From Pseudoips prasinana (Eukaryota > Arthropoda > Insecta > Lepidoptera > Nolidae): DNA of 64,000 nt. How positions within the stretch are numbered: position 1 is the first letter of the stretch; the number at the start of each line of letters is the position of its first letter. Below the pieces are notes generated by a model that saw only the letters and a list, made by a program, of their open reading frames with translations, had not been told where the DNA came from and did no database searches. Both the position numbers and the translations under genes were made by a program. Positions 22,276 to 34,620 of this stretch are shown here, piece after piece. Where the stretch lies: the NCBI GenBank assembly GCA_951640165.1, contig OX621249.1, forward strand, positions 6,375,001 to 6,439,000, in the 5' to 3' direction.

Positions 22276-22516
22276 CGTATAATTGTTGTTAAAATTATAC
22301 GATGGGTACAAGAAAACGTCCAACGTAACGATAAACAAAAACTCAACAAAATAATTATAACAGCAAACAAACAAATGACTCCGAAACTCAAGAAAGGGTA
22401 CGTGCAACGGTAACGGCTATGCTAACGTTACTGAAGGACGAGAGCGGGGCCGCGCGCGGGGCAGCGGGAGGAGGGTTGAGTTTCGAGCCAGGTGTCTAGT
22501 TATCGCGCCCGGGTAG

Positions 22517-23086
22517 TATCTCTTTTCCTGAATTTGTTGCAAAAGAAACTAAGATGCTATGACTAAAAACAGTTGGCCGCTAGGACCGCCACTTGCCGTA
22601 GTCATTACCTATGATTACATAGAAACTAAATTAAGCAGATAGGCGAATGATGCGTCAAAAAAAAGATCATAACTTCTTGTAATTGTTGCAAAAATAAAAG
22701 ATTATAAAATATGAATAAACAAAACGTTATGCAATATTAAGTTTCCAGGTTATGGATAGGTAGGTATTTCATCATTCGTATGACATTATTGGAGATTAAT
22801 ATGTATGGACAATTAGTTGATAATTTGTTACAACGAATAAACAGAAAAAAAATCTAGAAAGTAGGTTAATTAATTTGTTAGAGTCGATTTTAGTTGGCCG
22901 GTCGGACGGCAATATGCCTAATAAATCAATGGCGTTTATCTCGTTATTAAAGGTAGGTTTAAGCTTAGTCAATAGTACTAATCGACAGGTAACATAATCT
23001 GTTTTGGATAAATTAGACGAAAATAGTGGTTAAATTCATATTTTAAGAGATTTTAGCTAAAATATAGTAGTATGAGACTGTATTTG
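22517..23086 (+). repeat. foldback left arm, middle piece
   Basis: Continues the left arm after the IS630-like insertion and aligns over its whole length with the reverse complement of about 39236-39805, with scattered substitutions. It stops at GTATTTG, the target duplication of the LINE; the arm resumes at 34333 with AGTAGAGTGACCATGA. Confidence 0.9.
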
Positions 23087-23950
23087 AAAGAAAGAAAGAA
23101 GAAAGAAAGAAAAAGATTTATTCAGTAAATGCACAGACAACAAGAATATAAAATAACATAACAAAAAATAAAATAAAAACAGACACTAGTTGTCCGTGCA
23201 AGCCTGAAATGGCACCATCTCAGCATTAGCTAGAACATTTTATTGTTCTAGCGCTGGTCATTCTGATGATGCCAAGTGACTGTCACGGAACATTAACTTA
23301 AATAATAAAGATAAAAGTATGTCACGGACAAAAACGATAAAATAAGAATAAAACAAACACAATTTTTAACAATAAAACAAAACAACATTGTTTCTACACC
23401 CTAAATAGATAAAAAATAATTAAAAAAGCTGGTGTAATTAGTATGCTAGTGGCGCATCACTAATATTCGTCCCTTTGGAGCATTATGCGTTCCATATCAC
23501 GACCGAAGCGAGTAGAGAGTCGTACTAAACACGTTATATACTCTTTGGGACAAAGGTATAAAAGTTATATTATTTGCTCTGTGGGCAAACAACAACAAGA
23601 TTACAAGATTCAATAGAATGGTTTGTTTACATTACGTACCTATTACAGGAACATTATTTTCCGATCATATAAACACAAATTTATCAGACACGACAATACT
23701 AAAGACTAAAGTAATGAGTTAAATGTAATGTATACATGAACTGTCGGATGAAGCACTGCTGCTTGTATAGCCATACTCATCATGTGAAACGGTAAAGTGC
23801 ACCAAGACTTATCGAAAATGTCACAACTGTAGAACGAAAGCAAAATTTACCTCTGTTATGTGATTTCCACAGTCCTCCCAGCTATACGATGCACATACCT
23901 AGGTAAGTAATAATTTTTTATTGTAAAACTTGTAAGTTTACTTCATTTAG

Positions 23951-24101
23951 TTAACTGTTTAAAATTTCCTGTGCCAGTAGTAATTTTTTATATTTTATGT
24001 TAAAAGACCACGATGTTCGCAGGCATCTGAGCGGAGGCGGTATGGTTCGCCAAACCTTGGCAGCAGCGTATTTAAAAGAACCACGGAAAGCAGTTGTTCT
24101 A
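23951..24101 (-). pseudogene. LINE ORF2, C-terminal end
   Basis: Reads TAFRGSFKYAAAKVWRTIPP and LRTSWSFNIKYKKLLLAQE, ending at TAA. It directly continues YLISTPKHRT on the far side of the MULE at 24102-32344 when one copy of the 9-bp duplication is removed, which proves that MULE's borders. Confidence 0.88.
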
Positions 24102-24880
24102 GCGTCCGTTACCTCAGCCAGATGTGGTCGAAAATGGTCATTTGAATCTTATAGATAATTAGTTTTGCGGCTTCTGTAATTGTTGCGCACATTTTTAAAT
24201 TTGTTGCGCTTATAGTTTTTTAATTATTTCACAAAAACATTTCCTGCTGAGGTAACGTTACCCCAGCCAGACCTTTTTCTTTCTAATGGGAATATTTAAA
24301 TAAATACTAGCTATAAAATTAGTTGTCTAGATGAAGTAAATGTTGTGCCTTATTTTGTATTTGTTCTTTCTTCGGTTGCGAAGTTATTCGAGATTTTGCT
24401 GGGGTATCGTTTTTGGTTTTGCTAGATCTTTGAAACGGTTAAGCGGATTCTTATCATATTTTGTACAAGACTTCTTTATAATTAGTTTAAATTTGTTCTG
24501 CAATAAAAATACCAAAATAATACATAGCTTAAAGGTTATTTCATTAAATAGAAAAACACTTCAATTGGTCCCAGCACTCTCAATAAGAGGTCTAAAGACT
24601 TACTTTAAACATTATTTTGAAGCTTGTGACTGCCTTCAAATGTATGTAAAGTTTCATTAGTATCCTGTAAGTATTTAACAAGTTATGATGATATTCAGTT
24701 CTTCACGAGCACGGTCATGATGCGCGCGGTGTTATTTGGCAACTGATAAGCCTGTATATGGATATATGAACTGAATGTTATGTCAATTATTAGTTGTGTA
24801 GTTCAGTTGTATATTAGTAAAATTTCAACGTAGTACATTGGATAATTAATGAGATAATACGATTAAAGTCATTAGGAAGT
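24102..24880 (+). repeat. MULE left terminal inverted repeat
   Basis: Aligns with the reverse complement of 31566-32344 with only a few substitutions. It contains a 106-codon open frame (24340-24660) also present, identically, in the other arm; no protein family is recognised, so I treat it as noncoding. Confidence 0.95.
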
Positions 24881-25912
24881 GAATGAAAATGAATGTGGTT
24901 ACGAAAAAGCGAAAACGCAGAACATTATGCTACCTTCTAAAATATGTAGGATAGTGTTACAAATTTAGTACAGACATTTACACAAGTGTTAAAAAAACTA
25001 CATGTTTATTAACGAATTTTTATTAACAGGTAAAATAATCATTTCAATTGAACTTTTAAAGTATTAATAAACTTATACTTAAAAACAATCACAGATTAAA
25101 ATTACAGATAGTAATTTTGCTTTTTTGAATTTTCTATTACTTTTTATTTAAATGATAGATTTCAGTAAACACAGTACACAGTTACAGTTTTTATTTAAAT
25201 AGGTATACACAATATTGGAATGTGTAATGATCACAGACAATAAATAATTATATAATGGTTTTTTTCAGTTAACACTAAACTTACGTATGTCTACTAATAC
25301 CCACTTATATCAATTAAAATCACAGATCAATGGTAATACTAAATGACATCACAATGTAGTAAAATGCTCACAGTTAGTCCTACTGTTTTGTTGTCTCATT
25401 TCAAATATCACATTTTTTTCCCTAAGTTTATACACATAAAATGAACTTAAACTATTTAAAAATCACAGATCAAAAATAATAAAATTTAGTAATATTAAAC
25501 TGCAGTCAAATAATTATGTAAGTATTACTTTTAACTAATTACAATCTCAAAAAGTCAACGTGTAAAGGTAAATAAAATAACTTTGTGACACAAAAGTTGT
25601 CATAAACAGAGATCTAGTTGCCGCTCTAGAGAGACCATAAGCGTAGGCAGATTTTGTTGATTCTTACGTCAGTCGATCAAATGGTCATGATTTAGGTTCT
25701 ATACTAAAAAGTGTGAAATATGTGTTCGCCATGTTTAATTTAATAAAAAACACATTGCTTCCGACTGCACAAGATTGGAGACGATTTTTTTATTATTATT
25801 ATTATCACATCTATAAAAAAAATGTGACTAACATTAAAAGTCACAATTTTAAAGTAAATACATGTCAAGTGACAATACAAGATCTATAAAATAGTTTTGT
25901 ATTTTAGATAAA
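24881..25912. other. MULE 3' noncoding region
   Basis: AT-rich, no frame with recognisable motifs. It contains scattered copies of ATCACAGATCAA/ATCACAGATTAA (near 25090, 25320 and 25460), possibly a short dispersed motif. Confidence 0.5.
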
Positions 25913-28900
25913 TTAGATATTATCAGATTGTAATGTATAAATAATCGCGTGAGGCATTAAATTAATCTGACTCTTCTGAATTTTGCTATACATATCGTCA
26001 TAACATTGAAAAGTTCTAGTTTGTGTTCGATAGCAATGAGCTTTGTAGTGGCCAACTCCTTCAAAGCTGAGAGGTGGATGAAATTCAATGACTGCCAAGA
26101 TCACATATAATCTATTATTAATTTCAATATTAATTGGGATATCATTTAGCTGTAAATTAATATCATGAAGCTCAAATATTATTAAATGGCTCAAATGATA
26201 ATTAAATGAAACTGTGCCTATTCTGCAAGAAACACAAAGTGGTGAGAAATCGTTTTTCATTCCTGCTTCTACAGACTCTTGTAAATTTGTAATACTTTTT
26301 TGTTTTATGAGATCTATATTCAATGGCAAGTATTTGCATTCAAATGACTCTTTGTTTTGGTGGCTAGTGCAAGTTGCGTTTGAGCAAATTCTTTTTCTAG
26401 TAGCGGAAAAGTATGAAATACAAATTTCTTCTAATATTTTTGTAATATTACATGCGCAATTTATAACATTGGACGTAGTTTCGTTATTTGTTTCAAAATT
26501 AGCACAAAAAATATTACTTAAAAGTACATCTCTTTGGTTGTAGAGTTTTTGGCTGAAGTTCTTTGCAGTAGCAAGATTTGCGATGAACGTCGTAAAAGCG
26601 TCATTTTGCATTCTTTTACTGTTGTTGATCTCCTGTCTGAATGTATTTCTTTCTTTGTGCGTCAAATGCACAAGTATTAGTGAGAATTATACTTTTATTT
26701 CTAGATATGGCTATGTTGCCATTTTGTAATATATATATAGGTTTTATGCTAACGTTTGTTTTTTTGCGTGAAACAGCAAGACCTCGCCAGTTTTCTACTT
26801 CAACAGGTTCGTCCTGAAATATAGACTCTAATTCAAAGTCCTTATTGTACTTCACGTTTCGTGTATGAACTGCTGTATTTCTATTTACTAGTAAGTTTTG
26901 AACATTTGAATTTTCTAAGTTATATGTAGATGTCTGCGGAATAGGCGCATTTTGTAAAACTACAATTTTACTTTTTGTTTCATGTGTAAAGTCAAAATTA
27001 TTAGTCATTTTTCGTTTTCGTAAAATGTCTTTATTTAATTTTGTTTTTTCATTATTTTCAGAAATGTTTAATTTGACGGACCCATTTATAAAACTATAGT
27101 GTTGTACTATGAACTCATCAAGTCGAATTCGCTCATCTTTGGTATTATAATATATGGTCTTTAGGTCCTTAAAATGATTTTCATTATTTGAACTACTAGC
27201 TACTTCTTTTGCATTGACAAAATATTTGGTCATAACATTACCCCACATAGGTAATTTTCGCAACAGCCTTTTTAAAGTATCGTTTATAGACGGCAAATAA
27301 TACTCATTTATTTGGTCATGCTTTGGGTCAAGTAATAGCAAATATAACTTTTCCATTTCCATTATTTTGTTGTAATAATTGATAAGAGGACAAACAGTAC
27401 CAGTATTCATAGTTACCTCGTCATTTTCATCTAGAAAATGTTTATCTGTTTGATCATCGTTATCGACACCAATCACATTAGTATCATCCTTATAATCAGT
27501 CAAACGCTGTAGAGCTTGCTCATATTTACCACATAGCTGACCATCTAAACCAGGACTAACATATTTGTGTAATGATACTGTTACTATATCATTGATAACA
27601 GATTTTATTTCCTTATAGCAATGTAGTGTATGAATTTTCTTTATACAGTTAATATAAAAATATTTGCATTTTTCTGATGCTTTGTCAAAACTACTTTGTT
27701 TAGGCAGTTTTTTAAAAAAATGCGATTTTTCTAACCGAATGTAACAAACCGGCACACAAACATCTAGCCCTTCTAAAAGCGAAAAACACTGCGATAAATA
27801 ACCATTTGTATCGGTATGAAGAAAAGTACGACATATAGCTCCTAGTAGTGCAGACGAATCGTCACATACAATTTCTTTGGGTAGAGATCGATTTACTGCC
27901 CATGTACTTAACCAAGTAGCTATAGCTTCAATTGTGTGTGACTGTGATACCATATAACATAAAGGAATACTAGTACTGATAGTATATGCCATGACAGCAT
28001 ATAGAAAAGTATGTTTAGCGTCTTTAAGACTTACTCCTGGAGGCGCTATCGGTTGAAAAATTGAACCAGTTGCGTCGATGGACAAAACAGTGTGTGTATT
28101 TTTTAAAACGTCATCATAATATTTACTTTGTTCATTTGTCCATAAGTAAATAAAAAAAGGGACAAGAGAAAATTTCCGTATAAATGTATCGAATGGGGAA
28201 CTTTGAGACATAGCATAGATGGATAATATTGTGTTTTTATCAAATTGAAGGGCCCTTTTAACATCATGTCGTATTTTCCTTAAATTACCTAATTTAGGTA
28301 GCGTTGGAGGTTCTTTTGGATTATCTATTTTCATGAGTTCATCAGCCAGCAAAGTTCTGACTTTAAGCGCCTTTTCATACTTTAATTGTACAGCAATTTT
28401 TTGTTTTCGTGTCGATGTAAGTTTATTTTTAACATTCAAATCGTGGACATGGTCTTTCTTGTAATTATTTATTTGACAAATCACCTCTAAAAAATTTTCA
28501 GTTTTAGGAGATATGTCAACAATAATAACTGCGCCACACTGAGTACATTTTCCATTGCATTTAATAGAGTCAAACAGTAAGTTCGTAGGTACGTAATTAT
28601 TTTTAAAAGCAAACGTACAATTAAGATCTGTCTTTTTCCATATTTGATCTTGCAGCTCATTAGTCCAACTATTCTGTAATAACGTGTGGTTTTTAGGTGC
28701 AATACGTTTAAATTCGTGAATATCCATTAGAAACTTTACTTTGAAATCAGAATTACTGTAGCTATCATTAATATTTTCAAAATCACCGTTACTGTCAAAG
28801 TAGTTTCTTTTGTTCGTATTGTCTGTTACGTCATCAACCCGTACATCTGTGACACTATCATGGAAAAAATAAAATTTATTACGTCTCACTGACATTTGTA

Positions 28901-29066
28901 TGGCCATTTTAGACATCTTATGTTGAAATATTTCATGCAATTCATTCTGTATACGTTCATATACATCATGAGTAATAGAAGGACACGACTTATTAAATAT
29001 ATATGCATATTTAGAAATAATGCGTTTTTGATCTTGCAATGGTATAGCGCTTTTTCTACCTGCCAT
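25913..29066 (-). pseudogene. MULE transposase fused to a USP-like cysteine-peptidase domain, one frame break
   Basis: Starts MAGRKSAIPLQDQKR at 29066, after a likely acceptor (TTATCCACAG at ~29103-29112). A zinc-knuckle-like CNGKCTQCG lies near residue 175. The DDE core reads LSIDATGSIFQP (D ~331), EIVCDDSSALLGAI (D ~402) and NNENHFKDLK (E ~630). After VENWRGL a second module begins: IILTNTCAFDA (Cys box), then, in another frame from about 26640, LYVILAVIEFHP...GVGHYKAHCYR...FQCYDDM, which is the His box and D of ubiquitin-specific proteases. The frame change between Cys and His boxes (overlap 26616-26671) is one indel or, less likely, programmed frameshifting. A related protein is at 34621-37583. 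Confidence 0.8.
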
Positions 29067-29404
29067 TTTGTTTGCCTTGATTGAGTGCACGAGCGTAATC
29101 ACTGTGGATAACGGGCTAAGAAATTAAATAATTGAGGTCCGCAAATATTGGTCGCTGAGAAGATTGCCATGCCATCGTACATCGGTCATCAGAACATCTA
29201 TAACAAAACAAAAAAAAATAACTGTAAATATAACAAAGTTTTATTTAGAGCTAAAGGGCTGTCGAATTGTAATATGAAAATAGAGGAAAAAGATCAAAGA
29301 TTCAAAACAATATTGTACACAATAAAAGCCTATTAACTACTAAATAGGGTATATAATAAAATGCATGATTCTATAATACTATGTATGATAATAATATGCA
29401 TTAA

Positions 29405-29565
29405 ATTCATTATATCGCGCTCCCGAGGGAACCCTTCAAGATTCCGGGATAAAAGCTATCCTATGTTCTCTCCCGGGTTTCAAACTATCTCCATGCCAAA
29501 TTTTATCAAAATCGGTTCAGCGGTTTAGCCGTCAAAGCATTACATACATAATATCCGATCACATG
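29405..29565 (+). repeat. old interspersed repeat (CCATGCCAAATTTTATCAAA type)
   Basis: Contains ATTCCGGGATAAAAGCTATC, then TTCTCTCCCGGGTTTCAAA, then CCATGCCAAATTTTATCAAA and ATCGGTTCAGCGGTTTAGCC. I recognise this series as an extremely common arthropod, especially lepidopteran, dispersed repeat. Confidence 0.7.
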
Positions 29566-30689
29566 ATGACCGAAAAAAAAAAATATTATTAAATTCCCCA
29601 CCGACAAACCGATGACGTCATCGGGTCTCGTTTCAACATGTTTGTTTAGGAGAAAGTTAAGAAAAGGAGAGAATTCGTGAAGTTCATTAGGAGTTATACC
29701 TTATTATAATATACGCATAAGGCAAAAAGACAAAAAGAATACTTAAGTACATTATCAAGAAACTTAAAACACCCCTCTTTTTGCGTCGGGGGTTAAAATT
29801 ATATGGTGTCGTCGTCACTATCAGCTAACAAAACTGCTTTTCCTGGTATCAAATTAAAAATTTCACCTAAAAAATATATTTAAGTAACACTATTATAACA
29901 GCTCGTAACAAAAACTCATAATAACAAAAGGTACAATTTTGTATACGCCCGAGACGTATACGGGGTGCGGGGGGCAAAAGTCCGAGTGACACACCAATCG
30001 CGCGCTCAGATCGGCGCTACGCTACCTAATAAAAACGACTTCTGCGCATCTAACAACTTTTGCCAAGTTACGTGTTGGGGACTGTAATAGCGCGCGTATT
30101 TAGAGCATTTTTATTTACGTACACTTTACATTTGTAATAATCTACTTACTATAATGTAGAAAAATCTATTTAAGTCCTGATCCATAGTAATTGCGACAGG
30201 TAATAAAGATTGTACAGTGGCCAGCAGGTCAACCTACCTAAATCGTAGTAGTATATACCTAGCTAGATATAAGTACGTACTCACCGTAGATTGAGAGTTT
30301 CTGAATTACAGACGTAGAGAACGTCAAACGATATTTTTTACATCTTCACCACGCAACCATAGTCGCCACCACACTCATATGCAGGTATTATGTCGCCATC
30401 ACCGCGTCCATCATCGCGGCCCGTGGCTGTTGCTATGTTGCCATTCTGTTTATGCCTACAATAAAAAGAAAGAGTACATTTTTTTGTCTAAATCCTTAAT
30501 GGGGTTTCAATTGTAGTTTTGCTACATATTTGAAACTCGAAACGTCATCTATTTGCAAGTTTATATCAACGCGAGTATCGCAACAAGGTAATTATGGATT
30601 TCTTAAAGTCTATGTGTCCAAGGAGTTTGTGGAAATAAATACCTACCTACTGTTGCGGTCATGAATTTCATTAATCAAGTTTCAAGTCT

Positions 30690-30885
30690 ATTACAAACTA
30701 GCTTCCGCCCATGGCTTCGCCCGCATAATATGTTGACAATGTACCTATACATAAAAACCTTCCACTTGAATCAGTATATCTATTAAAAAAAACTGCTTCA
30801 GATTCCGTTGCGTAGTTTTAAAGATCCAAGCAAACAGGGACAGACAACGGGAAGCGACTTTGTTTTATAGGTACTATGTATCGAA
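30690..30885 (+). repeat. old interspersed repeat (GGCTTCGCCCGC type)
   Basis: Contains TTCCGCCCATGGCTTCGCCC, then CTATTAAAAAAAACTGCTTC, then CGTTGCGTAGTTTTAAAGAT and GACAACGGGAAGCGACTTTG. The same common lepidopteran family of dispersed repeats, distinct from the one at 29405. Confidence 0.7.
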
Positions 30886-31565
30886 GGATAAATATGTCGT
30901 CATCATTGTCGAGAATTCCAGTCCAGGTAATAACTAAGTACGAAAAAAAAGAAAATAATAAGTAAGTTCCTAAATTCAAATATTTAAGCCTTAAAAAAAT
31001 ACAGTTTTAGATAAGTACCTAACAACATGTACATATTAATAATAATTTTGCCACTATTTCTGTAGTTACATTATGCAAGCTTACCTTGTTCGTGAATTCG
31101 TCAAGCAGCACGCACCATAATTATGATCATCAATAGAAGCACTCCACATTAACAGTAATTTGCCACACTTATTATTATAATAATAGCTCTCACGCACTCG
31201 ATAAATATTTTCAAAAACAGGAAACGTAACTGCCAAAGCGCACGCGCACTCTACAAGATGAATTATGTAATTATGGAGCATGTTTAGTGCGTTATACAAA
31301 CAAAGAATTACCCCTTCACCCCACCCCTCCCGCGTCCCGCCGAACGACGTGTTATCGGTGATTTTTGATAAGTATGTGCAACTGGAAGATAATAATAATG
31401 TTTTCATAGTACAGATATTATTATATTATTATGTATTTAACAGTGTACGCGTCTGTACCGAAATTGTAAGGTGTATTATACTAAACATTTCAAAAGATAG
31501 CATAATGTTCTACGTTTTCGATTTTTCGTAACCATCTAAACTTGGTCGGGTTACCACGGTCATTT

Positions 31566-32344
31566 ACTTCCTAATGACTTTAATCGTATTATCTCATTAA
31601 TTATCCAATGTACTACGTTGAAATTTTACTGATATACAACTGAACTACACAACTAATAATTGACATAACATTCAGTTCATATATCCATATACAGGCTTAT
31701 CAGTTGCCAAATAACACCGCGCGCATCATGACCGTGCTCGTGAAGAACTGAATATCATCATAACTTGTTAAATACTTACAGGATACTAATGAAACTTTAC
31801 ATACATTTGAAGGCAGTCACAAGCTTCAAAATAATGTTTAAAGTAAGTCTTTAGACCTCTTATTGAGAGTGCTGGGACCAATTGAAGTGTTTTTCTATTT
31901 AATGAAATAACCTTTAAGCTATGTATTATTTTGGTATTTTTATTGCAGAACAAATTTAAACTAATTATAAAGAAGTCTTGTACAAAATATGATAAGAATC
32001 CGCTTAACCGTTTCAAAGATCTAGCAAAACCAAAAACGATACCCCAGCAAAATCTCGAATAACTTCGCAACCGAAGAAAGAACAAATACAAAATAAGGCA
32101 CAACATTTACTTCATCTAGACAACTAATTTTATAGCTAGTATTTATTTAAATATTCCCATTAGAAAGAAAAAGGTCTGGCTGGGGTAACGTTACCTCAGC
32201 AGGAAATGTTTATGTGAAATAATTAAAAAACTAGAAGCGCAACAAATTTAAAAATGTGCGCAACAATTACAGAAGCCGCAAAACTAATTATCTATAAGAT
32301 TCAAATGACCATTTTCGACCACACCTGGCTGAGGTAACGGACGC
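31566..32344 (-). repeat. MULE right terminal inverted repeat
   Basis: Reverse complement of the left repeat, ending GGTAACGGACGC immediately before the target duplication GTTGTTCTA. Confidence 0.95.
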
Positions 32345-32353
32345 GTTGTTCTA

Positions 32354-34325
32354 TGTTTTGGTGTTGATATGAGGTAAGCCGACGCTGTGGTATTATATAA
32401 ATTGTGGTCTCTAGACCAACAAAGTTTTGAGTGAAGGTATTGTGGTCTACGTGTCGCGATTAATCCAAAAACCAAAGTAGAGAGGTGAAGTAATCTACGT
32501 GATGACATTTTCATCATATTTCCGCTATTCAGGAATGGAGTGACATGTGACCGTGGAGGTATATTATAACAGAAACGTGCGCATGCGTTTTGCAGTCGCT
32601 GTATTAACCTTTCAGATCTTTTTAATAGACAAGCTCCATATACCGTGTCACACTAGTTTAGTCGAGACAATATGAGTGACTCGCAGAGGGTTGTCCTAAT
32701 GTGAATATTAATATAGGGTCGTATTCTATACAACAGTTTGAGTCTGTAAAAACTGTTTTGTACAGCTTGTTGTATGTGGGTTTCAAACTGTAGTTGGCCA
32801 TCAAATACAACTCCTAAATTGCGAGCTTCAAATACTTGTTCTATTGGCAAGCCATCTAACATGACATTGGGGGAATTTAAAGCAATTTGTGTTATGATAT
32901 TCTTGGAACCCATGATTAAAAATTTTGATTTAGCTGGATTTAACACTAATGAGTTTTTATGTGACCAGTCTGCTATCCTATCTAAGTCATTATTTATTTT
33001 CATTACAGCTTCAAGACAATTAGAAGGAGTAAATGAAAAATACAACTGAAGGTCATCTGCGTATAGATAGAAACTACAGTTCCTTATGGATTGAGAGATA
33101 TCTGCTGTATAAATTATAAAAAGTAATGGGCCGAGGATTGAACCCTGGGGTACGCCTTGTTTCACTGGACATTGTGAGGATGTGACCTCATTGCCAATAG
33201 TTTTATCTCTCATCCGAACAGACTGGAAACGATTACTAAGGTAACTATGAAACCACTTAACTGCTTCCGTGCTACAGCCATAATATGAGAGTTTGGAGAG
33301 TAATAGTGAAACATCAATGCAGTCAAATGCACGAGAAAAATCTAACAAAGTAAGGATAGTTCCCATGCCCTGATCTCTAGCTTCTAATATATTTCCTACT
33401 ACGTCTAGGAGTGCAGTTGATGTGCTGTGACCTTTGCGGAAGCCAGACTGGCATACCGGCAGTATATTAGTGTGCTCCACATATTCAGTGAGTTGATTAC
33501 ATACCAGTCTCTCTAGGATTTTAGAGAGGCAAGGCAATAAGCTTATGGGACGTAGATCTTTGGGGCTAGAAGGATTTGACTTTTTGGGTATTGGTCGTAC
33601 TATTGCGGTCTTCCAAAAGTCTGGAAAAGTGGAAGTTGATATAGACATATTTATGATTTTAGTAATTGTTGTTAAAGTCTGTGGAAGTGTCAAAGTCAAC
33701 ATGTCAAGTGAGATGTTGTCGATCCCTATAGAATTTGACTTGAAGCTGCGGAATATTTTCAGAACTTGTTGTTCATTAACAGGTTGGAGAACAAAATTCC
33801 CAGCACTAAACCTATTATACTCAAATTTTGTTAATTGAGATATGGTAACGGTATCTTTACAGGGAATCTCTAAAAAGTGTTTATTTAATAGGTCAGGGTT
33901 ACTGTAGTGTGGTGGTATATCACTATTTTGTGTTTTGTTGAATGATATATATTTTTTTAAGTTGTTCCAAAGTTTTTTAGGGTTTTTTATGTTTCTATTT
34001 ATGTGATTGCTATAATATACAGACTTTTCCCTTTCAATGGCAGCTCTGACTTCATATTTAAGGGCTTAATAAAAATTGATATGAATGTCTGACTTAGTGC
34101 GCTTACATTTACTATGATGCCTGTCACGAACCCATATCATTTCTTTTATAGTGGGAGTGATCCAAGGATAGTTTCTTTCTTTGACTAGGATTCTTTTAAT
34201 TGGTACATGGAGATCAAAGAGGGCTAAGATGTCCTTGCTTAAAGTCTCTACCATATCATTAACATTTTCTAGTCCACAAATATAGTTCCAATCCATCCTG
34301 ATCAAATCACTTTGGAAGATCTCAG
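32354..34325 (-). pseudogene. LINE ORF2: linker and reverse transcriptase, two premature stops
   Basis: One minus-strand frame starting inside the endonuclease-RT linker (RMDWNYICGLENVNDMVE). The reverse transcriptase shows LLDFSRAFDCID, VKQGVPQGSILGPLLF and LYADDLQLYF (catalytic YADD). Stops interrupt it at 34066-34068 (after HINFY) and 32653-32655 (SRLN, where Tyr is expected), both in frame. It continues RRLLHLSTLVFGLIATRRP to YLISTPKHRT, where the MULE cuts it; the end is at 23951-24101. 5'-truncated, so dead on arrival. Confidence 0.88.
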
Positions 34326-34332
34326 GTATTTG

Positions 34333-34360
34333 AGTAGAGTGACCATGAATTTTTACAATG
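34333..34360 (+). repeat. foldback left arm, innermost piece
   Basis: AGTAGAGTGACCATGA continues the arm past the LINE and pairs with the reverse complement of about 39222-39237. Similarity fades beyond ATGAATT. Confidence 0.75.
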
Positions 34361-34620
34361 AAGTAAAAATGTTCGGTAAGGTAAATATAGCATACCTACT
34401 TTATGTAAGTAAAAGTCACAATTCAATTAAAATTTCTTTATTCAAAATCAACACAACAAATACAAATAAATCAAGTAATCAAAAATTAACGGGATAGATA
34501 TAAAATCTCTATAAACTTACATATTTATTAACTGTCACAAATATATGACACAGAATGTAGACATATTTTCTTTCTGGTACTTAATTCAATTTTCATAAAA
34601 TTGTCGTCATAACAATAATA

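Larger units (their letters stand above)
16042..22516 (-). mobile_element. IS630-like DDE transposon in the foldback left arm, TA target duplication
   Basis: Both ends share GATAACTAGACACCTGGCTC within a ~32-bp terminal inverted repeat differing at two positions (CAACCCGGCCGC versus CTACCCGGGCGC). TA flanks both sides (16040-16041, 22517-22518). The other foldback arm keeps the uninterrupted site TACGTATCTC at 39802-39811, direct proof of the insertion point. It carries a transposase gene on the minus strand, itself split by the P element at 16881-20935. Confidence 0.95.
29067..31565. other. MULE 5' noncoding region
   Basis: About 2.5 kb without a recognisable gene between the transposase start and the right inverted repeat. 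It probably holds promoter, untranslated exon and intron of the minus-strand transposase gene. Two old interspersed repeats lie in it (see next two entries). Confidence 0.5.
24102..32344. mobile_element. MULE (FB/NOF-like) with 779-bp inverted repeats and 9-bp target duplication
   Basis: Ends are GCGTCCGTTACCTCAGCCAG and its reverse complement, inside terminal inverted repeats of 779 bp that are nearly identical. The 9-bp duplication GTTGTTCTA is at 24093-24101 and 32345-32353, and it restores the host LINE frame when removed. Long inverted arms plus a 9-bp TSD plus a MULE-like DDE gene match the FB/NOF (foldback) type of Mutator-like elements. The high arm identity suggests recent activity or gene conversion. 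Confidence 0.92.
23087..34325 (-). mobile_element. 5'-truncated CR1-like LINE in the foldback left arm, split by a MULE
   Basis: A 7-bp direct duplication GTATTTG flanks it (23080-23086 and 34326-34332). The 3' end on the left is a (CTTT)n-type tail (AAAGAAAGAAAGAAG on plus). The 5' end starts inside ORF2. Comparison with the other foldback arm (rc of 39215-39250, which contains ATAGAGTGACCATGAT) shows the uninterrupted site. About 900 bases at 23120-23950 are 3'UTR with no gene. Confidence 0.88.

Noticed and set aside
24340..24660. 106-codon open frame present identically at 31786-32106 on the other strand
   Set aside because: It lies in the two terminal inverted repeats of the MULE, so the identity comes from arm duplication; no protein family or splice context supports a gene.
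30430..30450. Similarity of GTTGCTATGTTGCCATTCTG to the transposase codons near 26705
   Set aside because: Only ~15 bases match and nothing around them does; likely chance.
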